NCBI GenBank assembly: GCA_910584245.1
Contig: CAJTZF010000004.1
Location: 1-64,000, forward strand
DNA: 64,000 bases
Source: an uncultured Eubacterium sp.
GTDB lineage: Bacteria > Bacillota > Clostridia > Lachnospirales > Lachnospiraceae
Direction of reading: 5' to 3'
The notes beneath the pieces are model-generated. The model was not told the origin of the DNA. It was given only the letters and a program-made list of their open reading frames with translations, and made no database searches. The translations under genes were made by a program, and so were the position numbers. Below are positions 7,619-16,780 of the stretch, one piece after another; positions within the stretch are counted from its first letter, which is position 1, and each line of letters starts with the position of its first letter.

Positions 7619-8737
7619 ATGAGATATTCAGGAATCGGCGGCCAGGCAGTCATCGAGGGGGTTATGATGAGGGGCGCCGACAAATACGCTGTTTCAGTGC
7701 GTAAGCCGGATGGGAAGATTGAAGTAAAGGTCGAGAGCCATAAGAGTTTGAGGGATAAATATGCTGTGCTGGGTGCACCGGTCATACGAGGTGTCGTCGC
7801 ATTTGCCGAGTCACTCATTATGGGTATTCAGACGCTAAACTACTCTGCTAGTTTTTGGGAAGAAGAGGAAGAGAAGCACGAGGAGAAAGAGAAAACGGAG
7901 AGCAAGGGCAACGAGTTGTGGATGGGACTTGTGGTGATGCTTGCGGTTATAATCGCTATTGGTCTTTTTGTTTTACTTCCCTTTTTTGTGTCCGAACTGC
8001 TTTCTAAAGTGATTCGTTCTGTGCATTTGCGTGGATTGATAGAAGGGGTGATCCGCGTCGTCCTGTTTGTCGGTTATGTGAAGGCCATTTCCTGTATGGA
8101 GGACATCCGGCGCGTCTTTATGTATCATGGAGCGGAACACAAATGTATTAACTGCATTGAAAATGGGTACGAGCTGACTGTTGAAAACGCAAAGAGACAG
8201 ACAATGGTTCACAAGCGCTGTGGGACAAGCTTTATGCTTGTCGTCATGTTTGTGAGTATTTTGTTTTTTATGTTTATATCCGTGCCTAATATGTGGCTCC
8301 GGATGGTGCTGCGCATTTTGTTAATACCAGTTATTGCGGGCATTTCGTACGAATGGATTATGCTTGCGGGAAAGAGCGGCCATGCGGTAGTGTCTGTTCT
8401 TAGCAAGCCGGGGTTGTGGCTTCAGTCGCTGACGACGAGGGAGCCGGAGACGGATATGTTGGAAGTGGCGATCGCCTCTGTGGAATCCGTATTTAACTGG
8501 AAAGAGTTTTTGAATGAACCGGAGCCCGGTTTGGCTGAAGCGGCTGCGGCAGAGGAAAGCAAAAAAGAAGAACCGGAGCCCGTTTCCCGGAAAGAGAAAC
8601 GTGAGAAACCTGCGGATTCCCAGGGAGGATTTGAAGTAGTCGAAATCGGCGATGATGACGACGAGATTCTCCAGGCTCTTGACCGCTATTTTGAAAACCC
8701 GGAGGATCCGGCTTCTGCCGGGGATGGGACAAAATGA
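7619..8737 (+). CDS. yqhQ: DUF1385 family membrane protein YqhQ
   Basis: A 372-residue integral membrane protein of the DUF1385/YqhQ family, whose biochemical role is unknown to me. Conserved blocks are GGQAVIEGVMMRG at residues 6-18, YHGAEHKCINCIE near residue 165 and MVHKRCGTSF. Cys and His in the latter two could bind metal. Four or more hydrophobic segments lie between residues 100 and 270. The last 75 residues are an acidic, Glu/Ala/Pro-rich tail not essential to the family. GGAGG lies 6 nt before the ATG. Its TGA overlaps the prmC ATG by 4 nt, so it is co-translated with the release-factor pair. Confidence 0.88.
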   Translation: MRYSGIGGQAVIEGVMMRGADKYAVSVRKPDGKIEVKVESHKSLRDKYAVLGAPVIRGVVAFAESLIMGIQTLNYSASFWEEEEEKHEEKEKTESKGNELWMGLVVMLAVIIAIGLFVLLPFFVSELLSKVIRSVHLRGLIEGVIRVVLFVGYVKAISCMEDIRRVFMYHGAEHKCINCIENGYELTVENAKRQTMVHKRCGTSFMLVVMFVSILFFMFISVPNMWLRMVLRILLIPVIAGISYEWIMLAGKSGHAVVSVLSKPGLWLQSLTTREPETDMLEVAIASVESVFNWKEFLNEPEPGLAEAAAAEESKKEEPEPVSRKEKREKPADSQGGFEVVEIGDDDDEILQALDRYFENPEDPASAGDGTK

Positions 8738-9624
8738 CGATCGAACATGCATTGGAATGGGGGAAAGAAGAGCTTTACAAGTCCGGGGTGCCGGAATCGG
8801 AGCTGAGCGCGTGGTATTTGCTTCAGAGCTGTTTTAGGCGTGCAGGGGGAACGGGACAGACGTTTAGCAGAAGTGATTATTTTCTAAAAAAGAAGGAAGA
8901 AATCTTACCCGATCAAAAGAAGAGGTATGAACTTCTTGTGGAAAAACGGAAGCAGAGGATGCCTCTTGAATATATTATCGGTTATACAGAGTTTATGGGG
9001 TTGACGTTTTCGGTCGATGAAAATGTACTGATTCCACGTCAGGATACGGAGACGCTCGTAGAAGCCGTTTACCCGCTTTGCAAGGGCAAACGGGTACTTG
9101 ATTTGTGTACGGGATCGGGCTGCATCGGATTGAGCATCGGCGTCCTGGGAGCGCCGGCCAGCCTTGTACTCAGCGATATTTCCGCCGCCGCGCTGCGGGT
9201 GGCAGAACAGAACGGGCGTCAGCTCGCCGCAGAAGAGTCCGGTTTGCGCTCCATTCAAATGGAGTTTGTGTGCGGAGATTTATTTGAGAATATAAAAGGC
9301 GTTTTTGACATTATCGTGTCAAATCCGCCTTATATTGAATCTGGCGGCATTTCGGGACTGATGCCGGAGGTCGGCATGTATGAGCCCATAACGGCATTAG
9401 ATGGCGGTGGGGACGGACTGGATTTTTACCGGAGAATCATAGGGTCATCGCCGTCCTATTTGTGCGGGGGCGGAATGCTTTATGTGGAGACCGGTTATAA
9501 TCAGGGGGAGAGCGTTGCTGCGCTTATGCGGGAACACGGATTTGAACAGACCAAGATTAGAAAGGATCTTGCCGGAAACGACAGGGTTGTGAGTGGCCGG
9601 ACTGTCGCGGAAAGAAAGGATTGA
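8734..9624 (+). CDS. prmC: peptide chain release factor N5-glutamine methyltransferase
   Basis: A 296-residue PrmC/HemK enzyme that methylates the glutamine of the GGQ motif in release factors, using SAM. The N-terminal helical domain ends at PLEYIIGYTEFMG, which is followed by FSVDENVLIPRQDTE. The SAM-binding motif is VLDLCTGSGCIGLSIG, and the catalytic NPPY tetrapeptide is in IIVSNPPYIES near residue 196. The gene directly precedes its substrate gene prfA, from which it is separated by an overlap of signals: the prfA ribosome binding site lies inside prmC. Confidence 0.96.
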   Translation: MTIEHALEWGKEELYKSGVPESELSAWYLLQSCFRRAGGTGQTFSRSDYFLKKKEEILPDQKKRYELLVEKRKQRMPLEYIIGYTEFMGLTFSVDENVLIPRQDTETLVEAVYPLCKGKRVLDLCTGSGCIGLSIGVLGAPASLVLSDISAAALRVAEQNGRQLAAEESGLRSIQMEFVCGDLFENIKGVFDIIVSNPPYIESGGISGLMPEVGMYEPITALDGGGDGLDFYRRIIGSSPSYLCGGGMLYVETGYNQGESVAALMREHGFEQTKIRKDLAGNDRVVSGRTVAERKD

Positions 9625-9629
9625 ATATT

Positions 9630-10703
9630 ATGTTTGATAAATTGGATGATATATTGCTTCGGTATGAAGAGGTGTTGAACGAGCTGAGTGAGCCGGATGT
9701 GCTGAACGACCAGAGCCGTTACCAGAGGTTGATGAAGGAGCAGGCCGATCTGGAGCCGATTGTCACAAAATACAAGGAATATAAGGCGGCGAAAGATGGC
9801 ATTGAGGGCAGCCTGGCTATTTTGGAAGAGGAGAGCGACGAGGAGATGTGCGAGCTCGCCAAGGAAGAGCTGAGCGAGTGCAAGGCGAAGCTTGCTACGA
9901 TCGAGCAGGAATTGAAAATTCTTCTTCTCCCGAAAGATCCGAACGATGATAAAAATGTAATTGTGGAGATCCGCGGCGGCGCCGGCGGCGACGAGGCAGC
10001 GTTATTTGCCGCTGATTTGTATCGCATGTACGGCAAATATGCAGAGCAAAACCGCTGGAAAATAGATATGATGAACGCCAATGAAAACGGGATCGGCGGG
10101 TTTAAGGAAGTCATTTTCATGATAAATGGTTCCGGCGCATATTCCAAGCTGAAATATGAGAGCGGCGTACACCGGGTGCAGCGGATCCCGGCGACAGAAT
10201 CCGGCGGGCGCATCCATACATCTACGGCGACAGTGGCGATCATGCCAGAGGTGGAGGACGTCGAGGTCGAGCTGGATATGAACGACTGCAAGTTTGATGT
10301 GTTCCGCGCTTCGGGAAATGGCGGACAGTGTGTCAATACGACGGATTCCGCCGTGCGGCTGACCCATATCCCGACGGGCATCGTAGTATCGTGCCAGGAT
10401 GAGAAGTCTCAGTTGAAGAATAAAGATAAGGCATTGAAGGTACTCCGCGCAAGGCTGTACGAGCTAGAATGTGCTAAGGCGCATGATGAAGAGGCGGAAA
10501 AAAGGCGCAGCCAGATCGGCACAGGCGACCGTTCAGAGAAAATACGAACGTATAATTACCCACAGGGAAGGGTGACAGACCATCGGATCAAGCTCACGCT
10601 GCATCGTCTGGATTCCATTATGGATGGGGATTTGGACGAGGTGATTGACAGCCTCATTGCGGCCGACCAGGCGGCAAAGTTGGCCAAAATGAATGAAAAT
10701 TAG
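9630..10703 (+). CDS. prfA: peptide chain release factor 1
   Basis: A 357-residue RF1 that reads UAA and UAG and triggers peptide release. The codon-recognition tripeptide Pro-Ala-Thr is seen in QRIPATESGGR, which separates RF1 from RF2 (Ser-Pro-Phe). The catalytic GGQ is in RASGNGGQCVNTTDS, its Gln being the PrmC target. The start is ATG 9630, preceded by AAAGGA 9 nt away. A TTG at 9621 is in frame but overlaps the prmC stop and sits directly on the ribosome binding site. Confidence 0.96.
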   Translation: MFDKLDDILLRYEEVLNELSEPDVLNDQSRYQRLMKEQADLEPIVTKYKEYKAAKDGIEGSLAILEEESDEEMCELAKEELSECKAKLATIEQELKILLLPKDPNDDKNVIVEIRGGAGGDEAALFAADLYRMYGKYAEQNRWKIDMMNANENGIGGFKEVIFMINGSGAYSKLKYESGVHRVQRIPATESGGRIHTSTATVAIMPEVEDVEVELDMNDCKFDVFRASGNGGQCVNTTDSAVRLTHIPTGIVVSCQDEKSQLKNKDKALKVLRARLYELECAKAHDEEAEKRRSQIGTGDRSEKIRTYNYPQGRVTDHRIKLTLHRLDSIMDGDLDEVIDSLIAADQAAKLAKMNEN

Positions 10704-10776
10704 AGATAATATATCATTTTCTGTTTTTGAAAACAAGAGAAAAGAGCGTAGAAGAAAAAAGAAATGGAGAAAAATA

Positions 10777-12552
10777 ATGAAAGAAGGATATATAATAGAT
10801 TATGTATCAGGGTTAGAGGTGAGAGCAACGCCAGAAGAAGTTCAGGCTGTTCAGGTGTTTGCTAAAATTCTCGTTGAGGATTATGGGTATCCGAAGGAAG
10901 TAATAATTACTCATCCGCAATATAGGGTTAAGGTAAGGCCGTCGGATAGGAAGAAAGAATATCCTGTTGATATTGCAGTTTTTTCAAAGGAGACAAAAAC
11001 AGAAGAAGATATAGAAATAATTGTAGAATGTAAAAAGAAAAATCGTAAGGATGGAAGAAGCCAGCTAGAAGATTATTTGAGATTTTCTAAAGCCCAGTTA
11101 GGAGTTTGGTTTAATGGTGAGGAAAGATTATTTATAAAAAAGTATGAAAAAGATGGAAAGGTGATATTTAATGAAATACCTAATATACCGAAATGCGGAC
11201 AGAGAATCGAAGATATTGGTAAGTTTAAGCGACAGGATTTAAAGCCAACTCATAATCTAAAGGCGACTTTTAAAGCAATTCGGAATCATTTGGCTGCTAA
11301 CACAGTAGGGGCAACGAGGGATGAAGTTTTAGCTCAGCAATTGATCAACATTATATTTTGTAAAATATATGATGAAAGATTTACAGAACCTGATGAAATT
11401 GTGACTTTTAGGGCTGGAGTTGATGAAGAGAGCGTATGTGTACAAAATCGGATTTTAGAATTGTTTGTGAAAGTTAAACGTAAATATAAGGAAGTGATGG
11501 ATGTAAATGATAGTATTACGCTGGATGCGAAATCAATAGTATATGTTGTAGGTGAATTGCAGAATTATTGTTTAATAGAAGCGGAAAGGGATACAATAGC
11601 TGATGCGTTTGAAACATTTATTGGACACGCTTTGAAGGGCGGGCAAGGACAATTTTTTACACCAAGAAATGTTGTTAAAATGATAGTAGACATATTAAAT
11701 CCTTCAGATGAAGATTACATAATAGATCCATCTTGTGGAAGCGGAGGATTTCTAGTTGAAGCACTAAAGCATGTGTGGAGACGTTTAGATGCAGAAGGTG
11801 AGAAGTATCATTGGAATGACGCAAACCTTAAAGAAGAAAAGATGGAGGTTGCCTTAAATAAAATTTGTGGATTAGATAAAGATTATTTTCTGTCAAAAGT
11901 AGCTAAAGCATATATGGCGATATTGGGGGATGGCAAAAGTGGTATTTTTTGCGAAGATAGCTTAGATGATATGGAGAATTGGAAGGACAAAACGAGGATT
12001 AAAATTAGCGAAGGGAAATTTAGCATTTTGATGACTAATCCACCATTTGGTTCAAAGATTCCAGTTCGAGGAGAGGAAAAATTAAAACAATATGAATTGG
12101 CGTATAAGTGGAGATTTGTTAAGGAGAAAAATGAATGGGAGAAAGGTAAACTTAAAGAAAAGGAATCGCCGCAAGTTCTTTTCATTGAAAGGGATATTCA
12201 TTTATTGGCCAATTATGGGAGGATGGGTATTGTTTTACCAGATGGAGTTTTTGGAAATGATACATTTGGATATATTAGAAATTGGTTAAGAAGGCAAGGG
12301 AGGATATTAGCTATAATAGATATTCCAATTGAGACCTTTCAACCAAATACATCAACCAAGACAAGTGTGTTAATCTTTCAGAAACTTCCTAAAGAGAAAA
12401 TACCAGAAGATTATGAAATATTTATGGCGATAGCCGAGACTTGCGGTCATGATAGAAGAGGAAATGAGATTTTAAGCGATGATATAAAAGAAGTTGCAAA
12501 AGAATATCATCAATGGGAGCAAGCACAGGGAATTGTAGAAAGAGAAGATTAA
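10777..12552 (+). CDS. restriction-modification protein: HsdR_N-like nuclease fused to N6-adenine methylase
   Basis: A 591-residue protein joining cleavage and methylation in one chain. Residues 1-150 resemble the N-terminal nuclease domain of type I R subunits: YPVDIAVF followed by EIIVECKKK fits a PD-(D/E)xK active site (Asp, Glu-x-Lys). A helical linker leads to a HsdM-type methylase with target segment GGQGQFFTPRNVV, SAM motif I DPSCGSGGF and catalytic motif IV MTNPPFG. This layout, with a separate specificity gene 2 nt downstream, recalls BcgI-like type IIB/IIG systems rather than classic three-gene type I. GGAG lies 7 nt before ATG 10777. Base composition is clearly more AT-rich than the neighbouring housekeeping genes, suggesting transfer. 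The partner gene is frameshifted. Confidence 0.85.
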   Translation: MKEGYIIDYVSGLEVRATPEEVQAVQVFAKILVEDYGYPKEVIITHPQYRVKVRPSDRKKEYPVDIAVFSKETKTEEDIEIIVECKKKNRKDGRSQLEDYLRFSKAQLGVWFNGEERLFIKKYEKDGKVIFNEIPNIPKCGQRIEDIGKFKRQDLKPTHNLKATFKAIRNHLAANTVGATRDEVLAQQLINIIFCKIYDERFTEPDEIVTFRAGVDEESVCVQNRILELFVKVKRKYKEVMDVNDSITLDAKSIVYVVGELQNYCLIEAERDTIADAFETFIGHALKGGQGQFFTPRNVVKMIVDILNPSDEDYIIDPSCGSGGFLVEALKHVWRRLDAEGEKYHWNDANLKEEKMEVALNKICGLDKDYFLSKVAKAYMAILGDGKSGIFCEDSLDDMENWKDKTRIKISEGKFSILMTNPPFGSKIPVRGEEKLKQYELAYKWRFVKEKNEWEKGKLKEKESPQVLFIERDIHLLANYGRMGIVLPDGVFGNDTFGYIRNWLRRQGRILAIIDIPIETFQPNTSTKTSVLIFQKLPKEKIPEDYEIFMAIAETCGHDRRGNEILSDDIKEVAKEYHQWEQAQGIVERED

Positions 12553-12554
12553 GA

Positions 12555-13939
12555 ATGAAAATATTTTCGGTTTCAACAAAGGACTTAAAGTTTGGTGATA
12601 GGCTGGTTCCTTCTTTTTATTATTATACAAAAATTATAAGGGAGAAAAATATTCAAAACCGTATGGAATGTATAATGTTGGGTGAATATAGTACTATATC
12701 AGACGGAGAGCACTCTCATATCTCGAGAAATAAAAGAGAGGGAGTAAGGTATTTGTATGGTAGAAATATAAAGGAAGGGGTTATAGACTTTGATGAAATA
12801 TCAGATGATCCCTATATTAACCAACCGATTATGAAGCATATCCCCGATGTCACATACAGCAGAATGATGTTTTGATTGCAATTTATGGTACAGTAGGAAA
12901 GTCTGCGGTATTATAGAAAGGAATATGTAGGAAAGGCTGGGATTCCGAGGCATATATCTAATATCTCTTTAAACAAAGATGCTCCTATTACGCCAGAGTA
13001 TTTGACTGCCTATTTTAGATCAAAAGCAGGTAAATGGCAGATGTTTAGTTTGATGACAGGAAATATCCAACAGTTGTTATCTCACGTGAATTTGAGGTAC
13101 CTGTTATTGATCAAGCAATTATGAAATTAATTACCAATAATGAAAGAACTGCAATAGAATTTGAAATACAAGCGCACGAGAATATAAAGCAAGCGCAGGT
13201 ATTACTATATGAGGGATTAAATTTTGATATTAAGGAAATAAAACGGGATTTTTCTTTTGGAGTTATGTTTTCACACTTAAAAAAAAGTAATATATGGTCA
13301 ACGAACTACTATGATAAGTTGTATGTTAATACAGCAGAATGTTTAAAAAAGTACAATGATGCAATTTCATTACAAAAAATAGTGGATTTTGGTAAAGGTG
13401 ATGAAGTCGGTAGCTATAGTTATAATGAGTTTATTCAGAGAAAGTCTGATGATAAGCCATTTATCGGAACATCAGATATAGTAAATTGGGAAGTGGATTT
13501 GTATCCGGACTATTATATATCTGATAATGATTTAGTAGACATTAAACAAAATATAAAAGTGAATGATGTTATTTTTACGAAAGATGGGAAGATAGGATGT
13601 GTAGGTTTGATAACGGATGCAGATAATGTTGTTTTATCATCTGGAATTGAGATATTAAGAGTGAATTATCTTGCGAAAGATAAGGGGATTACTCCTGAAT
13701 ATTTATTTATAGCGTTATCAATACCCGAGATAGGTAGATATGCTGCGATTCGAAGGACGGTTGTAGCTTCTACAATACCTCATTTGCGAGAAGAAAGATT
13801 AAAAGATATAGAAATACCAATTATTGATACAAAGGTAATGAAAGAAATTACCAAATTAGTTAAAGAAGCTTTTATGTTAAAAAAACAAAGAAAAGAGCTT
13901 TTAAAGGAAAATGAACAAATTTTTGAGAAATACTTTTAA
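12555..13939 (+). pseudogene. restriction-modification specificity (S) subunit, frameshifted
   Basis: Remains of an HsdS-like DNA-recognition subunit for the upstream nuclease-methylase. The start (MKIFSVSTKDLKFGDRLVPS) is intact to about 12850. The protein then continues in other frames: NDVLIAIYGTVGKSAV from 12863, KEYVGKAGIPRHISNISLN from 12918, REFEVPVID from 13085, and the second recognition half and C-terminal coiled coil (KKQRKELLKENEQIFEKYF) to 13939. At least three frame changes (near 12850-12863, 12911-12917 and 13080-13085) fall within 240 bp. Both target-recognition halves and both conserved spacers are still readable. As written, no full S subunit can be made; clustered sequencing errors are the main alternative to real decay. 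Confidence 0.8.
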
Positions 13940-13940
13940 C

Positions 13941-14006
13941 AACCGTTCACACAATCATGACAGAGGTTCATGCAAGCATGGGTTCTGTCATGATGTGCAA
14001 ACGGTT
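13941..14006. terminator. long interrupted hairpin between convergent genes
   Basis: Three nested perfect arms are visible: AACCGTT (13941-13947) with AACGGTT (14000-14006), ATCATGACAGA (13954-13964) with TCTGTCATGAT (13984-13994), and CATGC (13969-13973) with GCATG (13976-13980), leaving a 2-nt loop. It lies just after the S-subunit remnant and ends in TTTTAT on the plus strand. It can serve both that transcript and the convergent chemoreceptor gene. Confidence 0.7.
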
Positions 14007-14013
14007 TTATGTA

Positions 14014-15381
14014 TTAATCTTTTGCATTCTGGAGGATCATCTCCAAATCTGAAATCAATTCCTTAGAGTATATTTCTGCCTCCTTGTAAATCTGCTCGGC
14101 TTTGTGGTATTCCCCGTGTTCCAGCGCAGCAATCACCTCTCCGCCGTATTTATGGAATCTCTTGTGTTTGGCCTCAAGAGCATTCCATACGGGTAACACT
14201 TTGGGGATTTTTGGCGTCATAGCATAATAGAAATGCCCGAATCCACATTTGGAGGAATCCAGCTGTAAAGGAAGTATAGCCCGGTTTTCTACCATGTTTC
14301 TTAAATTTCTCAGCCATGTGCGGTGCGAGGAAATCGCATTGTTTACATATTTGGCAAACTCTGAATTTTCCATGTGGAAAAAGGAGTCTTGTGACATCGT
14401 TCCCATTTGTTTTACCGACTCATCCAGTGTTTTTTCAATTGACACAACTGGTTCGGCCGCCTCTTTTAACTCCAGGCCAACTTGCCGCATAAAATCCGTG
14501 CTGTCTTTTAACTGGTTTTCCATTTCAGTCATGGAACTACTGATTTGTTTGCTGACAGAAGCAATGGAGCTGATGGAGCCATTTACCTCTGAAACATGAT
14601 GTTGGTTGGCGTCGTTTAATTCCCAAACATTTTTGATTTTGTCTGTCATGGTTCCCAGCGACTGGATGGTGCTGGTCGCACTGTGGATGCTTTTTTGCGA
14701 GGCCATTTTGATTTCCTCGACAAATTCTCCCATATTTCCGGTTAGTTTCTGGGTTTCTTCGGCTAAACTGCGTATTTCCTCGGCGACTACCGCAAATCCG
14801 CGGCCGGCAATGCCAGCTCTGGCTGCCTCAATCGAAGCATTTAAGGCCAGCAGATTTGTTTGCATGGAAATCGAATCAATACCTGCGATTACCTCGTTCA
14901 TTCGTTCAATGATATCGTATAATTCATCCATATCCTTTTGAAGTTCGCGGGATACGTGAATTGTCTGGTCCGAAAGATCTTTGATTGTCGTGAGTTCATG
15001 CTGCCCTTCCTCAATCTTGCGGTACACTTCTTCCGTCTTAGAAGAAACATCAATAATTGTACTTGTCAGTTGCTCATGCTGGTTGTTGGAACCATTGGAC
15101 ATACCAGAATGGTCAAACGAGCTGCCAAAAATGGTCTCGGTGGCATTTGTTACTTTACGAGATATATCCATGATTTTTTCTGTCTGGTGCTGCATAGTCA
15201 AGTCAAGAGAACTGATTTGCATGACTGCTTTGATATTTTTATCAAAGACTTCCCCAAGTTGTTTCCTGCCTTTAACAAGTCTTTGATAAATATCGTTTAA
15301 ATCTGGTTCTTTGGAGTAGTCAGCCTGTTTTAATTCCGAAACGGCTTTTATGAGTGCCGCTTTGTTTTTTTTAATCGCCAT
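14014..15381 (-). CDS. soluble methyl-accepting chemotaxis protein with C-terminal CZB domain
   Basis: A 455-residue chemoreceptor with no membrane segment, so it should sit in the cytoplasm. The signalling hairpin that contacts CheA/CheW is SMQTNLLALNASIEAARAG (about residues 171-189), followed by GRGFAVVAEEIRSLAEET. The C-terminal 120 residues are a chemoreceptor zinc-binding (CZB) domain: a His in SSHRTWLRNLR, the Cys-x-Phe-Gly signature in SKCGFGHFYY, and HKRFHKYGG supplying the further His ligands. CZB domains sense zinc and, in some receptors, hypochlorous acid through the Cys. No ligand-binding PAS or Cache domain precedes the coiled coil, so CZB is the only evident sensor. No other chemotaxis gene lies in the window. 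Confidence 0.9.
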   Translation of the reverse strand: MAIKKNKAALIKAVSELKQADYSKEPDLNDIYQRLVKGRKQLGEVFDKNIKAVMQISSLDLTMQHQTEKIMDISRKVTNATETIFGSSFDHSGMSNGSNNQHEQLTSTIIDVSSKTEEVYRKIEEGQHELTTIKDLSDQTIHVSRELQKDMDELYDIIERMNEVIAGIDSISMQTNLLALNASIEAARAGIAGRGFAVVAEEIRSLAEETQKLTGNMGEFVEEIKMASQKSIHSATSTIQSLGTMTDKIKNVWELNDANQHHVSEVNGSISSIASVSKQISSSMTEMENQLKDSTDFMRQVGLELKEAAEPVVSIEKTLDESVKQMGTMSQDSFFHMENSEFAKYVNNAISSHRTWLRNLRNMVENRAILPLQLDSSKCGFGHFYYAMTPKIPKVLPVWNALEAKHKRFHKYGGEVIAALEHGEYHKAEQIYKEAEIYSKELISDLEMILQNAKD

Positions 15382-15452
15382 TTCTTACCTCGTTTCTTTG
15401 TTAATTTAGAAATAAATGCGCTATCAATATATATGATGAAGCATTTGATTCT

Positions 15453-15481
15453 ATCATAAGAAATTTTAGCGTTTTTGGCAA
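15453..15481 (-). promoter_or_regulatory. sigma-A promoter for the chemoreceptor gene
   Basis: On the minus strand TTGCCA (15481-15476) and TATGAT (15458-15453) are spaced by 17 bp, about 70 nt before the chemoreceptor start. No sigma-28 (flagellar) type element was seen there, so the gene looks constitutive rather than tied to flagellar expression. Confidence 0.6.
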
Positions 15482-15997
15482 GCGTTTTTGACATTTTTTT
15501 TTCACAAAATTGTTGACACATTTTTCCTTTTAGCAGTTTGCTGTCCGTGTGCAATGAAACATGCTTTAAATAGTATCTAAAATCTTCAGATGAAGTATTT
15601 AATCGTAGCGCTATAGGAAAAGCAAGCGCATCATATATTTTAAATTCAATATTACAAAAGGGTTCTTTTGATTTTTCTATCATACTCTGTGAACTGTCAA
15701 CACCTACGTTCCCAATAGATTCAGAAAGCGTTGCAGCATATTCAAGCTATTAATGGTTTTCAAAGTCTTGTTCTTATCCTTCCATTACATATGTGCGTAG
15801 TATTATCAGTCATTTCTGTTGCAGGATACCGTATTACTTAACGGTATATCGAGAAAATAGTGTATTAAAAAATTATGTGTGGGAAATATAAGAAGAAAGT
15901 ACAACATGGTAAAGATGGTGAACCAGTCAAAACGCATTTTAGATTAAGGAAAAAGGATTAAAATACAATACCTGTTTTGAAATAATTAGGAGGCGTT
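15482..15997. other. AT-rich intergenic region, possible gene remnants
   Basis: About 520 bp without a convincing gene. A 28-codon frame, 15875-15961 on the plus strand, encodes a very basic peptide (MCGKYKKKVQHGKDGEPVK and so on). It reads like the tail of a once longer protein, and the same frame-like quality continues upstream in pieces. A TACAAT at 15964-15969 could be a -10 element for the methyltransferase gene, but no good -35 precedes it. The composition matches the AT-rich island around it. Confidence 0.3.
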
Positions 15998-16780
15998 ATG
16001 GGAACAATAAATCAGTATAAAGCCGTGCAGGAGCAATATAAAACCGCTGATAATCTTAATACAAGAATTTCTATTCATGCAAAATATTCTACTAATAAAT
16101 TAGGTTTTGGAAATTGGTTGTTTTCCCACTATGACATTTCTCCGAATAAGAAGATACTAGAACTTGGATGTGGTACAGGGGATATATGGAAGTCAAAACT
16201 ACATTTGATAGATGAAAGTATTGATTTAACCCTGACAGATTGTTCTCCCAATATGATTTCTATTACAAAAGATAATTTAGGAAAACAAAAGCATGTTTCA
16301 TATAGGGTAGTAAACATTGAAGATATACCTTATACCGACAGTTGCTTTGATAGAGTAATTGCAAATATGATGCTATATCATGTTCCTAATCTAGATAAGG
16401 GATTATCAGAAGTAAAACGAATATTAACTAGGGAAGGGTATTTTTACTGTGCTACATATGGTGAAAATGGAATTATACCATTCATTGTCAGCTTATTAAA
16501 AGAATATGGAATAAAAGATACTACAAATAAAAATTTTACACTACAAAATGGGTATGGGATTTTGAAAAAATATTTTTCCCATATACAAAAGCTGGTTTAT
16601 GAGGATTCGCTAGCGGTTACAAATGTATATGATATGTTAAATTATATCTATTCCTTGACCGGTATGTCATCCATTTCAAAACTTGACAGGCAGACTTTGA
16701 AAAGAATTTTGGAAAAGGAAATGATAAATGGAGTTTTAAACATACCAAAGGAATATGGGATGTTTATTTGCAAAAAATAG
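15998..16780 (+). CDS. class I SAM-dependent methyltransferase
   Basis: A 260-residue methyltransferase of unknown substrate. Motif I is ILELGCGTGDIW (about residues 52-63), and the acidic residue after strand 2 is in LTLTDCSPNM. Motif II/III is represented by YRVVNIEDIPYTDSCFDRVIANMMLYHV, and the post-motif region is VKRILTREGYFYCATYGENG. The overall pattern is the UbiE/Methyltransf_11 type acting on small molecules. AGGAGG lies 4 nt before the ATG. The gene is strongly AT-rich, like the rest of the 10.8-16.8 kb island, and stands alone between the chemoreceptor and the translational GTPase. Drug or lipid modification is possible, but nothing here supports one over the other. Confidence 0.82.
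   Translation: MGTINQYKAVQEQYKTADNLNTRISIHAKYSTNKLGFGNWLFSHYDISPNKKILELGCGTGDIWKSKLHLIDESIDLTLTDCSPNMISITKDNLGKQKHVSYRVVNIEDIPYTDSCFDRVIANMMLYHVPNLDKGLSEVKRILTREGYFYCATYGENGIIPFIVSLLKEYGIKDTTNKNFTLQNGYGILKKYFSHIQKLVYEDSLAVTNVYDMLNYIYSLTGMSSISKLDRQTLKRILEKEMINGVLNIPKEYGMFICKK

Noticed and set aside
15348..15683. 111-codon minus-strand frame upstream of the chemoreceptor start
   Set aside because: It overlaps the chemoreceptor start and its promoter and has no ribosome binding site or family.
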